The position numbers and the translations under genes are program-made. From Bacteroidota bacterium (GTDB lineage Bacteria > Bacteroidota > Bacteroidia > Chitinophagales > Chitinophagaceae), in NCBI GenBank assembly GCA_013285915.1, contig JABDGS010000022.1, forward strand, positions 633-44,725: 44,093 nucleotides of DNA, written 5' to 3'. This document shows, in pieces, positions 22,694-31,316 of this stretch. The notes beneath the pieces are model-generated. The model was not told where the DNA came from, ran no database searches, and saw only the letters and a list, made by a program, of their open reading frames with translations. Position 1 is the stretch's first letter. Every line of letters begins with the position of its first letter.

Positions 22694-23716
22694 TTACCTG
22701 TTCAAAATAGCTTTTAGCTTTGGCAGCAGGCTGTCTGCAATTTTTTTGTTGCCAGCTAACGAAGGATGACAGCCGTCAACAAGATCTTTATTGGTTACCC
22801 AGCCAGTGGTGTTTATGTAGTAAACCTTTGTGTCGGACCGGTTATTAAAATAATTAACCACATTTATAATTTGGGCGTTGCCAAATGAGTTGCAAAATGA
22901 ATTGCCTTGCAATATAAGTTTACAAGAAGGATATTTGGCGCGTATTTGCTGTAGAAATAAAATATACTGCCGCTGAAACTCAGCCAACGGCACATGAACT
23001 TTTTCGTCATTGGTGCCTAATTCTATAACAATTGCTTCTGGCACATAATCTGTAAAATTAAATGGAATATTTACATCGTTTGGCGGCTCTTTTAACGAAA
23101 AATAGCCAACTATCATACCATGTGGTAATGAGTTTTGATTTCTATACCCTTCGGTAAGGGTAATGCCGCTGCTTGCAATTTGAGTGTGATCAAGCCCTAA
23201 CCTTTCGCTTACTATCCAAGGGTAGGCGTCCTGGCAATTTTTAACACCAGCTCCCGCTGTAATTGAGTTGCCTATAAACTCAAGCACCCCTTTTTTAAAA
23301 ATAGGTGGAAATACTTTCGCTGTGTCGGCCAATGTTATTGATGATAGCTGCATTTCGTCGTATTGATCGTATGCGGCGACAACTATTGTATGGCTCCCTT
23401 GCTTAAGCCCGTTAATTGACAGAACATTTTTCCCTATTTGAATGCTCCCTGATTTATCATCATCTATATAAACGCGTATTTTGGGTGTGTTGCTAAATTT
23501 AACGATTATAGTTGTGCCATTAAAGTGTAGGGTAAAATAAGCGCCTCCCCAATGGCTTATATAAGCGCTGTGGATTGATTTATTCCATCTTCCAGTATAT
23601 TCAATATCAGCATTGTCCGGATAAATTATAACACTTGTTTGCAGGGTATGCTTTGTGCAGGATACGCCGCTATAAATGCAGCTGACAAGTATAAAAAAAA
23701 ATGCAATCCGCATCAT
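22694..23716 (-). CDS. SGNH/GDSL esterase, CE2-like, predicted lipoprotein
   Basis: 340 aa. The N-terminus is hydrophobic with Cys in a lipobox-like context (FILVSC at residue 13, or SGVSC a few residues later). An N-terminal beta-sandwich (about 35-130, with YTGRWN and VYIDDDKSG) precedes an SGNH hydrolase domain: block I FIGNSITAG (nucleophile Ser), block III ELGTNDEKV, and block V DGCHPSLAGN (Asp/His). This two-domain layout is that of carbohydrate esterase family 2, which deacetylates plant polysaccharides. No other polysaccharide-degrading gene is adjacent. Convergent with feoB, stops 4 nt apart. Confidence 0.85.
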   Translation of the reverse strand: MMRIAFFFILVSCIYSGVSCTKHTLQTSVIIYPDNADIEYTGRWNKSIHSAYISHWGGAYFTLHFNGTTIIVKFSNTPKIRVYIDDDKSGSIQIGKNVLSINGLKQGSHTIVVAAYDQYDEMQLSSITLADTAKVFPPIFKKGVLEFIGNSITAGAGVKNCQDAYPWIVSERLGLDHTQIASSGITLTEGYRNQNSLPHGMIVGYFSLKEPPNDVNIPFNFTDYVPEAIVIELGTNDEKVHVPLAEFQRQYILFLQQIRAKYPSCKLILQGNSFCNSFGNAQIINVVNYFNNRSDTKVYYINTTGWVTNKDLVDGCHPSLAGNKKIADSLLPKLKAILNR

Positions 23717-23784
23717 AACTAATTAGTATTGAAGAATTACCAGATACTTTTATTTAAGGCTACTGGGCAACAATTTATTGTCTT

Positions 23785-24684
23785 TTACTTCTTTATCGGC
23801 TCATCACTCACTTGCGCCTTTGGATTATAGTAATGCCACAACAAAGCCGATAATTTTCTTGTCAACACCCATGCTTCGTTGTTATATTGCCAGCTTGTGT
23901 CTTTATTGTTTTTGGTAAATATGCTAAAAATGTAACTGCAGTCTTTACCATTTACATACGCTACTTCATTACGGTTTTCATCAAGTGCGCCGTTTTTATC
24001 GGCTATAAAAACACCGGGTGGTATTTGGCTTATGGCTTCCTCATCCCAATACTGGCGGCTTAGCAGGCGTAACATTTTTTCGCTGGTTTGTTTGCTTATC
24101 ACTTCACCCTTAACAATCTTCTCCATAAATGCTACTATTTCTTTTGGCGTGGTTTGGCCCCAGCCATACATGCTGCGGTTACCCTCGCGGCCCGGTGTGC
24201 GGCTGTTTACGCGGGTGGCTTTCAACCCCAGGCTGTCCAATATTTGGTTTATACGTACGCCCCCGCCTCCAAGGCCCTGGCACCAAAGGCTGGCGCAGTT
24301 ATCGCTTATGGTAAGCATCAGCATAATAACCTTACTCAACTCAATAGTTGAACCCGGCTTTGCCAGGCTCATAATATCATCACCCTCGCTGTAATACAAA
24401 CTATCAGTATAGGTAAGCCGCTGGTGGTAATCTAATTGGCCGCGGTTTATCTTATCCATCACACCGGTTAGTATGGATATTTTTACAATGCTTGCCGTGG
24501 GGTAAATGGTATCAGGATTAATAGCAACAATCTTATCTTTTTTAAGATCGTGTACATATACCCCCACATCGCCATTAAAACCCTTTATCAGATCCTGTAT
24601 TTGCTGCTCAAGTTTATGGTCTGTTTTTTGGGCAGCAGCAAAAATGCAGATCAGTAATAAAAATGAAGTGGCAACAAAACGCAT
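23785..24684 (-). CDS. Class-A-beta-lactamase-like serine hydrolase, exported
   Basis: 299 aa from ATG 24684 (a longer TTG start at 24717 is less likely). Signal peptide MRFVATSFLLLICIFAAAQ. Penicilloyl-serine-transferase motifs: SxxK as S65-I-V-K68, SDN at 127-129, and the third box as K230-N-G232 instead of KTG/KSG. No clear omega-loop ExxLN is visible; the region reads TPGREGNRSMYG. It belongs to the beta-lactamase2 fold family, but the altered third box and missing Glu make real beta-lactamase activity uncertain. It diverges from the tandem MG2 genes. Confidence 0.83.
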   Translation of the reverse strand: MRFVATSFLLLICIFAAAQKTDHKLEQQIQDLIKGFNGDVGVYVHDLKKDKIVAINPDTIYPTASIVKISILTGVMDKINRGQLDYHQRLTYTDSLYYSEGDDIMSLAKPGSTIELSKVIMLMLTISDNCASLWCQGLGGGGVRINQILDSLGLKATRVNSRTPGREGNRSMYGWGQTTPKEIVAFMEKIVKGEVISKQTSEKMLRLLSRQYWDEEAISQIPPGVFIADKNGALDENRNEVAYVNGKDCSYIFSIFTKNNKDTSWQYNNEAWVLTRKLSALLWHYYNPKAQVSDEPIKK

Positions 24685-24871
24685 AAGCAGTGGTTTACTG
24701 CATTGAAGATATAGCAATTGGCTTTATATAAGCAATCTTTTGCTCCCGGAGGTTCGTGGGTTTTGCACCATAACCGGTAATTGTTAGCAATAAGTTAAGC
24801 ATACTAAGTTTTTAGTTAGTGTTTGCTATATTTATCCTGCGTTTCACCCACTACCATGTTAACCCGCTGCC

Positions 24872-27295
24872 ATGAATAAATATTTATTACTTGTATTTTC
24901 AACAATACAATTATCGCTGTTCGCACAAAGCCCAACCCTGCAGGTTGTACGGCAAAACCTTACCAATTACAGTAATAATTACCAGCAGGAAAAAATATAT
25001 ATACATTTTGATAAACCTGCTTATGCAGCAGGCGAAACAGTTTGGTTTAAAGCATATATAATGAAAGGGGCTGACGCTTCTGATCTAAGCAAAACACTTT
25101 ATGTAGATTTTAGCGACGCATCGGGCAAGCTGTTATTTCATGGCACCTACCCTGTTTGGCAGGCCGCGGCTGCGGGCAGTTTTCCGTTAGAGTTAGGTTA
25201 TGCCGGTAAAAGCCTGCATGTTAATGCCTATACCAAATGGATGAAGAATTACGACAGCTCTTTTTTGTATAACGCTGATTTACGGATAGCCCTTAAGTTA
25301 ACACCGGAAGACAGGGCTGCAGCTAAAGTAAGGCCGCAGGCAGGCATAAAATTTCTGCCTGAAGGCGGCGATTGTATAACGGGCATTAAAACAAAAGTAG
25401 CTTTTAAAGCAGTTTACGCAAATGGGGTACCTGCCAACGTAACAGGTGTTGTTACTGATAGCAGAGGTGTTACTGTTGACACCATACAAAGCATGCACGA
25501 TGGCATGGGATATTTTTATCTTGAACCACAGCCCAACGAAATATATACCGCCAAATGGACGGATGATTATAAAAAGGCGTACACAACGCAACTGCCGGTC
25601 GCCAAAAGTGAAGGTGCAGCATTGGAAATAAAACCGGCAAAAGATGTTACAGGTTTTATTATTAAAACACCCGCCAGTTCAGCAGACAAGTACAAGCAAA
25701 TGCATATTGTTGCAACCATGCAGCAGCAGGTTATATACATGGCCACCATTAACCTTGATGTTTCAAATACAACTGGTGGAAGCATGCTAACAAAGCAAAT
25801 GCCTTCAGGAATTTTGCAGGTTACCTTGTTCAACGCAGCATGGCAGCCATTGGCTGAACGAATATGCTTTATTAACAACAACAATTACAGGTTTAAGGCA
25901 GACGTAAGCTTCTCAGAAAAAAGTATGGCAAAACGGGCAAAAAATATTTTGGTTGTTGATGTTCCAGATTCTATTGAGTCTAACCTTTCTGTTTCAGTTA
26001 CCGATGAACGTTTGGGGATCGACAGCACAAGCGATATTATTTCTCATTTACTTTTAACAGGTGATCTTAAAGGCGAGGTTTATCATCCGTCTTATTATTT
26101 TAGTGATACCAGTGAAGCAGTTGGCGTAAATTTAGACCTTGTTATGCTAACCAATGGCTGGCGCAGGTTTGGGTGGAATGAACTTATAGCAGGCAACATG
26201 CCTAAGCTTATATACTCTGCCGATACGGCGTATTTAAATTTGGGTGGTTATATAAAAAATGCGAATGCAAGGCAATTAAAAAGGGAGAACAGCCTTTTTG
26301 TAATGATTGCTGGCCGGGACAAGGATACCCAACGGCATTTTTTTACAATGCCTGTTAACGCAGACGGAAGTTTTACACAACCGGGAATGACTTTTTATGA
26401 CACACTTGATGTATTTTACCAGTTTTTGTCAAAAAAAGGACGGGGTTATAACAATTACGCAAACATTAATTTTACCAGTGGTGAATTGCCGGCCCCGGCC
26501 TATGGATATACGCCCCGCACTTACACAAATTATATAAGCATCGCTGACTACGAAAATGCTGTTAAATTGTTGCTGGCAGAACAGGCACGGCTTGCAGAAT
26601 TGCTTAAGCAAACAAACCTGAAACCTGTTACTGTAACCGGCTATACCAAAACCAAACTGGAGCTGATAGATGACAAATATGCCCGTGGAATGTTTAGCGG
26701 GGGCGACCCTGCGGTACAGGTTGATGTAGTAAACGATATTACGGCCACTGGATCAGGCATAATGGATTACGTTATGCGCAAAGCACCATCACTGAGGATG
26801 GTTAGCGATCCAAAAAAAGGAATCATTTTAACGTTTTTTGGCGCAGAGACAGACTTTTATATAAACGAGATCAGGACATCTGCGTCGGACGTATCGCATA
26901 TGAGCGTAAGCGATGTTGCTTATATTAAGGTGATGCGACCGCCATTTTATGGCAGCGCTTTTGGTGGCATTGGTGGTGCGGTACTTATTTATACCCGCCG
27001 CGGCGATGAAGTGCCCGACTTTGTAAGCAGAGACAGGCAGGAACACCAAATAGTTGTAGGCTATACCGCGCCTAAAGAGTTTTATTCGCCAGATTACAGC
27101 GATCCAAAACAAAACACCGCGCTGGAAGACGTGCGTTCAACACTATACTGGAACCCATGGGTAATTACAACCCGCCAAAACCACACAATTACACTGCCAT
27201 TTTATAATAATGATATTACCACCAAAATGCGTGTAGTGCTGGAAGGCGTAAACAGGGATGGCAAACTTACAAGAATTGAAAAGGTAATTGAGTAA
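24872..27295 (+). CDS. MG2-domain / TonB-plug protein, first tandem paralogue
   Basis: 807 aa with signal peptide (to LSLFAQ). The N-terminal segment EKIYIHFDKPAYAAGETVWFKAYI is a macroglobulin MG2-type domain. The middle is beta-rich (FLPEGGDCITGIKTKVAFKAV, VVTDSRGVTVDTI, HDGMGYFYLEP). The C-terminus carries a plug-like segment (MFSGGDPAVQVDV, FYINEIRTSASDVSHMSVSDVAYIKVMRPPF, GGIGGAVLIYTRRG) but no beta barrel. Its paralogue follows 119 nt downstream. Function unknown; probably periplasmic or surface-exposed. Confidence 0.85.
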   Translation: MNKYLLLVFSTIQLSLFAQSPTLQVVRQNLTNYSNNYQQEKIYIHFDKPAYAAGETVWFKAYIMKGADASDLSKTLYVDFSDASGKLLFHGTYPVWQAAAAGSFPLELGYAGKSLHVNAYTKWMKNYDSSFLYNADLRIALKLTPEDRAAAKVRPQAGIKFLPEGGDCITGIKTKVAFKAVYANGVPANVTGVVTDSRGVTVDTIQSMHDGMGYFYLEPQPNEIYTAKWTDDYKKAYTTQLPVAKSEGAALEIKPAKDVTGFIIKTPASSADKYKQMHIVATMQQQVIYMATINLDVSNTTGGSMLTKQMPSGILQVTLFNAAWQPLAERICFINNNNYRFKADVSFSEKSMAKRAKNILVVDVPDSIESNLSVSVTDERLGIDSTSDIISHLLLTGDLKGEVYHPSYYFSDTSEAVGVNLDLVMLTNGWRRFGWNELIAGNMPKLIYSADTAYLNLGGYIKNANARQLKRENSLFVMIAGRDKDTQRHFFTMPVNADGSFTQPGMTFYDTLDVFYQFLSKKGRGYNNYANINFTSGELPAPAYGYTPRTYTNYISIADYENAVKLLLAEQARLAELLKQTNLKPVTVTGYTKTKLELIDDKYARGMFSGGDPAVQVDVVNDITATGSGIMDYVMRKAPSLRMVSDPKKGIILTFFGAETDFYINEIRTSASDVSHMSVSDVAYIKVMRPPFYGSAFGGIGGAVLIYTRRGDEVPDFVSRDRQEHQIVVGYTAPKEFYSPDYSDPKQNTALEDVRSTLYWNPWVITTRQNHTITLPFYNNDITTKMRVVLEGVNRDGKLTRIEKVIE

Positions 27296-27495
27296 TATTC
27301 AAGCCTGTTTTAACCCCCTTTAGCCCTAAAGTACAGGGTAATTTGTTGTTATGGTGCAACACCATTAACTTTCGTGCTTAAATTCCGGTTTTACCGAAAA
27401 GGATTGTTGTTAAAGTGTTAAGATGCGTACGTAAAAAAATTATAGCTTTTACTTTTACGTGCAAAACAAACTGTTATACCCATATTAGCCTTACC

Positions 27496-29931
27496 ATGCA
27501 GAAATATTTGTTATTGTTGTTGTTATTTTTATTACAGGCTGGTTTATTTGCGCAGGCGCCTACGCTGCAAACTGTTAAAAGCAGCATAGATAATTACAGC
27601 GCCTCATTTCCCAAAGAAAGAATTTACGTCCAATATGATAAACCTGCTTACGGTGCCGGGGAAACTGTTTGGTTTAAAGCCTACATTCTTAAAGGGTTTG
27701 ATAACAGTGATCTTAGCAAGAATTTTTATATTGATTTTACTGACAGCGACGGCAGTGTGCTTATGCATGGCGTTTACCCTGTACAGGTGTCTTCTGCCGC
27801 AGGCAACTTTGATGTTCCTTCATGGTATAAGGGCAAAAATATTCATGTGCGCGCCTACACAAAGTGGATGCTGAATTTTGACAGCAGTTTTTTATATAAC
27901 AAGGATATACGGATTATACAAAAACAAACTACAAATAACTACAGGCCAGCGGCAAAGCCGGTGCAAACGGCCGCAATAGATTTTTTTCCTGAAGGGGGGT
28001 ATTGCATCGCAGGTATAAAAACCAGGGTAGCTTTTAAAGCTGTTTACCAAACGGGTGTGCCGGCAACAGTTAAAGGGGTTGTAGTAAACAGCAAAGGCGT
28101 AACTATTGACAGTATTAAAACCCAGCACGATGGGATGGGTTCGTTTTACCTTGAGGCCCAGCCCGGTGAAACCTATACCGCTAAATGGATTGATGATCAG
28201 AAAAAGGCTTACCAAACAACATTGCCGGCAGCAAAAAATGATGGCGCCTCGCTGGAAATAAGGACCGCAAAAGAAAAAACAGGGTTTATCATCCGCAGGT
28301 CTGATAATGCCCCGGACGTATATAAACAAATGCATATAGTTGCCACTATGCTGCAACAGGTTGTTTATATGGCAAGTGTTAAGCTGGACGTTACTACCGT
28401 TATTGGTGGCAGTATTCCCACAGCACAAGTGCCATCGGGTATTTTACAGATCACTCTTTTTAACGCAGACTGGCAGCCGGTTGCAGAACGAATTACATTT
28501 ATAAATAATGATGAATATCATTTTGACCCCGAGGTGGGTTTTTCAGCTTTAAGCACTTCAAAGCGGGGAAGAAATATGATCGTTATAAATGTGCCTGATT
28601 CAATGGAATCAAACCTCTCTGTCTCGGTCACTGATGCCGGGCTTGGCATTGACAGTTCAGATGATATTATCTCGCGCTTTATGCTTACAGGCGAACTGAA
28701 AGGCAGGGTTTATCACCCATCATACTATTTTAGTAACACCAGCGACAGTGTAGCACAGCATCTGGAACTTGTTATGTTAACTAACGGCTGGCGCAGGTTT
28801 AAGTGGGACGAAGTTATAGCAGGCAAAGGCCCTGACATTAAGTTTCCGCGTGATACTGCCTACTTAGGGTTTGGCGGTAAGATATATGGGGCAACACCAC
28901 AACAGCTGCGGGAGGCGGGCAACCTTTTTGTAATAGTTACAGGCAAAGGCAAAGACACTTCTAAACATTATCTTACCATACCTATTAATAGCGACGGTAC
29001 TTTTACCCAGCCTAATATGACTTTTTTTGATACGCTTAAAGTGTACTACCAGTTTGCATCAAAAAGCGGGTTTGGCCTTAATAACTCAACCGAGGTAACT
29101 TTTGCCAATGGTGGTATTACTACCCCGCGCCGCATTTTCTTTGATAGAAACAATCTTAGCTATACTTACCTTGACACAACGGGCGACTACCGCAACAGCG
29201 TGCTTGCTGCCGAAGAACTAAGGCTGCAGGAACTGCTTAAAGAAACCACACTTGCAAATGTTACTGTAACAGCCAAAGCCAAAAGTCCGGTTGAGCAATT
29301 AGATGAAAAGTATTCCCACGGGCTTTTTAGTGGTGGAGACCCGGCAGCGCAGTTTGATCTGCTGCACGACCCATCGGGAACAGCGCTGCACGACGTATTT
29401 ACTTACCTGCAGGGTAAGGTGGCCGGCTTGCAAATTAGCATTGGCGGGGGTGGAAATACTACAATGTCATGGCGCGGCTCAACACCCGATTTGTTTGTTG
29501 ATGAAGTAAAAACTGATGTAGGCATGGTAAGCAGTATGAGCCTTAACGACATTGCTTATATAAAAGTAATGCGCCCGCCATTTTTTGGCAGTCCGGGCGG
29601 CGGTTCAGGCGGCGCAATAGCAATATACACCCGCAAAGGTGGGGATGTGCAGGATAACAGTAAAGGCAAGGGCCTGCCTTATAAAACCATTGCAGGCTAC
29701 ACATTTAGGAAGGAATTTTATTCCCCCAACTATGCCACGTTCAACCCGATGAATGATAAAGAGGATGTTCGTTCAACCCTTTACTGGAACCCTATGGTGC
29801 TTACCTCGATAGAAAACCATATCCTGAAATTTCAGTTTTATAACAACGACGTAACCGATAGCTTCAGGGTAATTGTAGAAGGCGTGAGCAAAGATGGTAA
29901 AATAGCAAGAATTGAGAAAACGATACAGTAG
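27496..29931 (+). CDS. MG2-domain / TonB-plug protein, second tandem paralogue
   Basis: 811 aa from ATG 27496, where a clean signal peptide begins (MQKYLLLLLLFLLQAGLFAQ). An upstream in-frame start at 27415 adds a non-signal leader. Collinear with the preceding protein: MG2 segment ERIYVQYDKPAYGAGETVWFKAYI, FFPEGGYCIAGIKTRVAFKAVYQ, and the C-terminal plug LFSGGDPAAQFDLLHD...IAYIKVMRPPFFGSPGGGSGGAIAIYTRKGG. It differs in having a more canonical plug (VFTYLQGKVAGLQI). No barrel follows. The pair clearly arose by tandem duplication and has diverged considerably. Confidence 0.85.
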   Translation: MQKYLLLLLLFLLQAGLFAQAPTLQTVKSSIDNYSASFPKERIYVQYDKPAYGAGETVWFKAYILKGFDNSDLSKNFYIDFTDSDGSVLMHGVYPVQVSSAAGNFDVPSWYKGKNIHVRAYTKWMLNFDSSFLYNKDIRIIQKQTTNNYRPAAKPVQTAAIDFFPEGGYCIAGIKTRVAFKAVYQTGVPATVKGVVVNSKGVTIDSIKTQHDGMGSFYLEAQPGETYTAKWIDDQKKAYQTTLPAAKNDGASLEIRTAKEKTGFIIRRSDNAPDVYKQMHIVATMLQQVVYMASVKLDVTTVIGGSIPTAQVPSGILQITLFNADWQPVAERITFINNDEYHFDPEVGFSALSTSKRGRNMIVINVPDSMESNLSVSVTDAGLGIDSSDDIISRFMLTGELKGRVYHPSYYFSNTSDSVAQHLELVMLTNGWRRFKWDEVIAGKGPDIKFPRDTAYLGFGGKIYGATPQQLREAGNLFVIVTGKGKDTSKHYLTIPINSDGTFTQPNMTFFDTLKVYYQFASKSGFGLNNSTEVTFANGGITTPRRIFFDRNNLSYTYLDTTGDYRNSVLAAEELRLQELLKETTLANVTVTAKAKSPVEQLDEKYSHGLFSGGDPAAQFDLLHDPSGTALHDVFTYLQGKVAGLQISIGGGGNTTMSWRGSTPDLFVDEVKTDVGMVSSMSLNDIAYIKVMRPPFFGSPGGGSGGAIAIYTRKGGDVQDNSKGKGLPYKTIAGYTFRKEFYSPNYATFNPMNDKEDVRSTLYWNPMVLTSIENHILKFQFYNNDVTDSFRVIVEGVSKDGKIARIEKTIQ

Positions 29932-30188
29932 CTGGCTTCCTCCTTTTGCAATTGTTAATAAACTAATAAATAAGTGGTTAACAGGGTCTTTAGCCCTATA
30001 TTTCGCCTTGTTTTTTTAGTTGTTCACCTAACTAAATTATTAGAATATAAACGGAGTATAAATCTGGTTATCTTTAATTTTCTTCCGAAAATTTCTTATT
30101 TATTTTGCAGGAAGAAACCGCGTGTCAGATAACGATTTTTATAACTTAATTAAAGCGGTTTAACAACGAAACAAATAAAATAAAAGGA

Positions 30189-31256
30189 ATGTTTATTTGC
30201 TCACGTTTTGTAAAAATGGCGTTATTTATCGCCATTACAGCAACATTATTTTCCTGTGGAAAGAAAAACGAAACTGCAAAAGCGCCCCCTGCAGCGCCAC
30301 CGCCGGTTGTAGACATCATCATTGCAAAAACCCAAAGTATTTCAGATACCGTTGAGGCTAATGGTACTGTTATTGCAAGCGATTATGTTGCGCTGCACCC
30401 CGAGGTTGGTGGACGCATTACCTACCTTAATGTTCCCGAAGGCAAAAATATAGCCAAGGGTACTATTATAGCCAGGATTAACGACGCAGACCTTGAGGCG
30501 CAGGTTGAAAAAACAAAAGTATTGCTTGATATTGCGCAGAAAACGGTGGACCGTTATGCAAAATTGCTTGCAGTAAATGGTATTAATCAAAGTGATTACG
30601 ACGCTGCTTTAAGCACGGTAAACGGCTATAAGGCCGACATAAACTACACCCAGGCTTTAATCGAGAAAACCATTTTAAAAGCCCCATTTGATGGCAAAGT
30701 TGGGTTAAGAATGGTTAGTCCGGGTGCGTATGTTTCCACGACAGATGTTATCGCGTCAATGCAAACAGACGATAAATTGAAAATTGATTTTACCATTCCT
30801 GAGCAGTACAGTAACCTTATTAAAATAGGCAACAATATTTCATTTGAGTCTGATGCAGCTGGGGCTAAAACGGGAAGTGCCAATATAATTGCTGTTGAAC
30901 CGCAAATTGACCAGGCCACCCGTAACCTTAAAGTGCGTGCTGTATTAAGTAATAACAATATTAACCCCGGGGCATTTGTAAAAGTATATTTGTTTGAAAG
31001 CAGGAACGACCACGCTATAATGATTCCTACCAACGCTATAATACCCGAGGATATAAATAACCAGCTTATTGTTGTAAAAAAAGGCAAAGCCACGGTAGTT
31101 AAGGTAAACACAGGCATAAGGCTTGCCAATAATGTTGAAATAACCAGTGGCATAAACCCCGGTGACAGCGTTGTTGTAACCGGCGTATTGTTTGCACGGC
31201 CCAAAAGCCCTGTAAAAATAAGAAAGGTATTAACGCTGGATAAAATCGCGCATTAA
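30189..31256 (+). CDS. RND efflux periplasmic adaptor (membrane fusion protein), lipoprotein
   Basis: 355 aa. The lipobox LFSC near residue 23 predicts a lipid-anchored adaptor. A Pro/Ala linker precedes the lipoyl-like halves (YVALHPEVGGRITYLNVPEGKNIAKGTIIARIND and KAPFDGKVGLRMVSPGAYVS), separated by a short coiled coil, then the beta-barrel and membrane-proximal domains (PGAFVKVYLF, IIPEDINNQLIVV). It bridges the RND pump and the TolC channel encoded next. The start is ATG 30189, preceded by AAAAGGA, or ATG 30216. First gene of the operon; the 257-nt gap upstream holds no gene that I can see. Confidence 0.92.
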   Translation: MFICSRFVKMALFIAITATLFSCGKKNETAKAPPAAPPPVVDIIIAKTQSISDTVEANGTVIASDYVALHPEVGGRITYLNVPEGKNIAKGTIIARINDADLEAQVEKTKVLLDIAQKTVDRYAKLLAVNGINQSDYDAALSTVNGYKADINYTQALIEKTILKAPFDGKVGLRMVSPGAYVSTTDVIASMQTDDKLKIDFTIPEQYSNLIKIGNNISFESDAAGAKTGSANIIAVEPQIDQATRNLKVRAVLSNNNINPGAFVKVYLFESRNDHAIMIPTNAIIPEDINNQLIVVKKGKATVVKVNTGIRLANNVEITSGINPGDSVVVTGVLFARPKSPVKIRKVLTLDKIAH

Positions 31257-31316
31257 AGGCGCCGGTTGCGCTAACAGTTGCTGTAAATAATAATTTAAGA
31301 CAAGAGATCACTAAGC

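Noticed and set aside
27351-27365. ATGGTG-CAA-CACCAT palindrome before the second MG2 gene
   Set aside because: Only a 6-bp stem with no second copy or T tract; not enough to call an operator or terminator.
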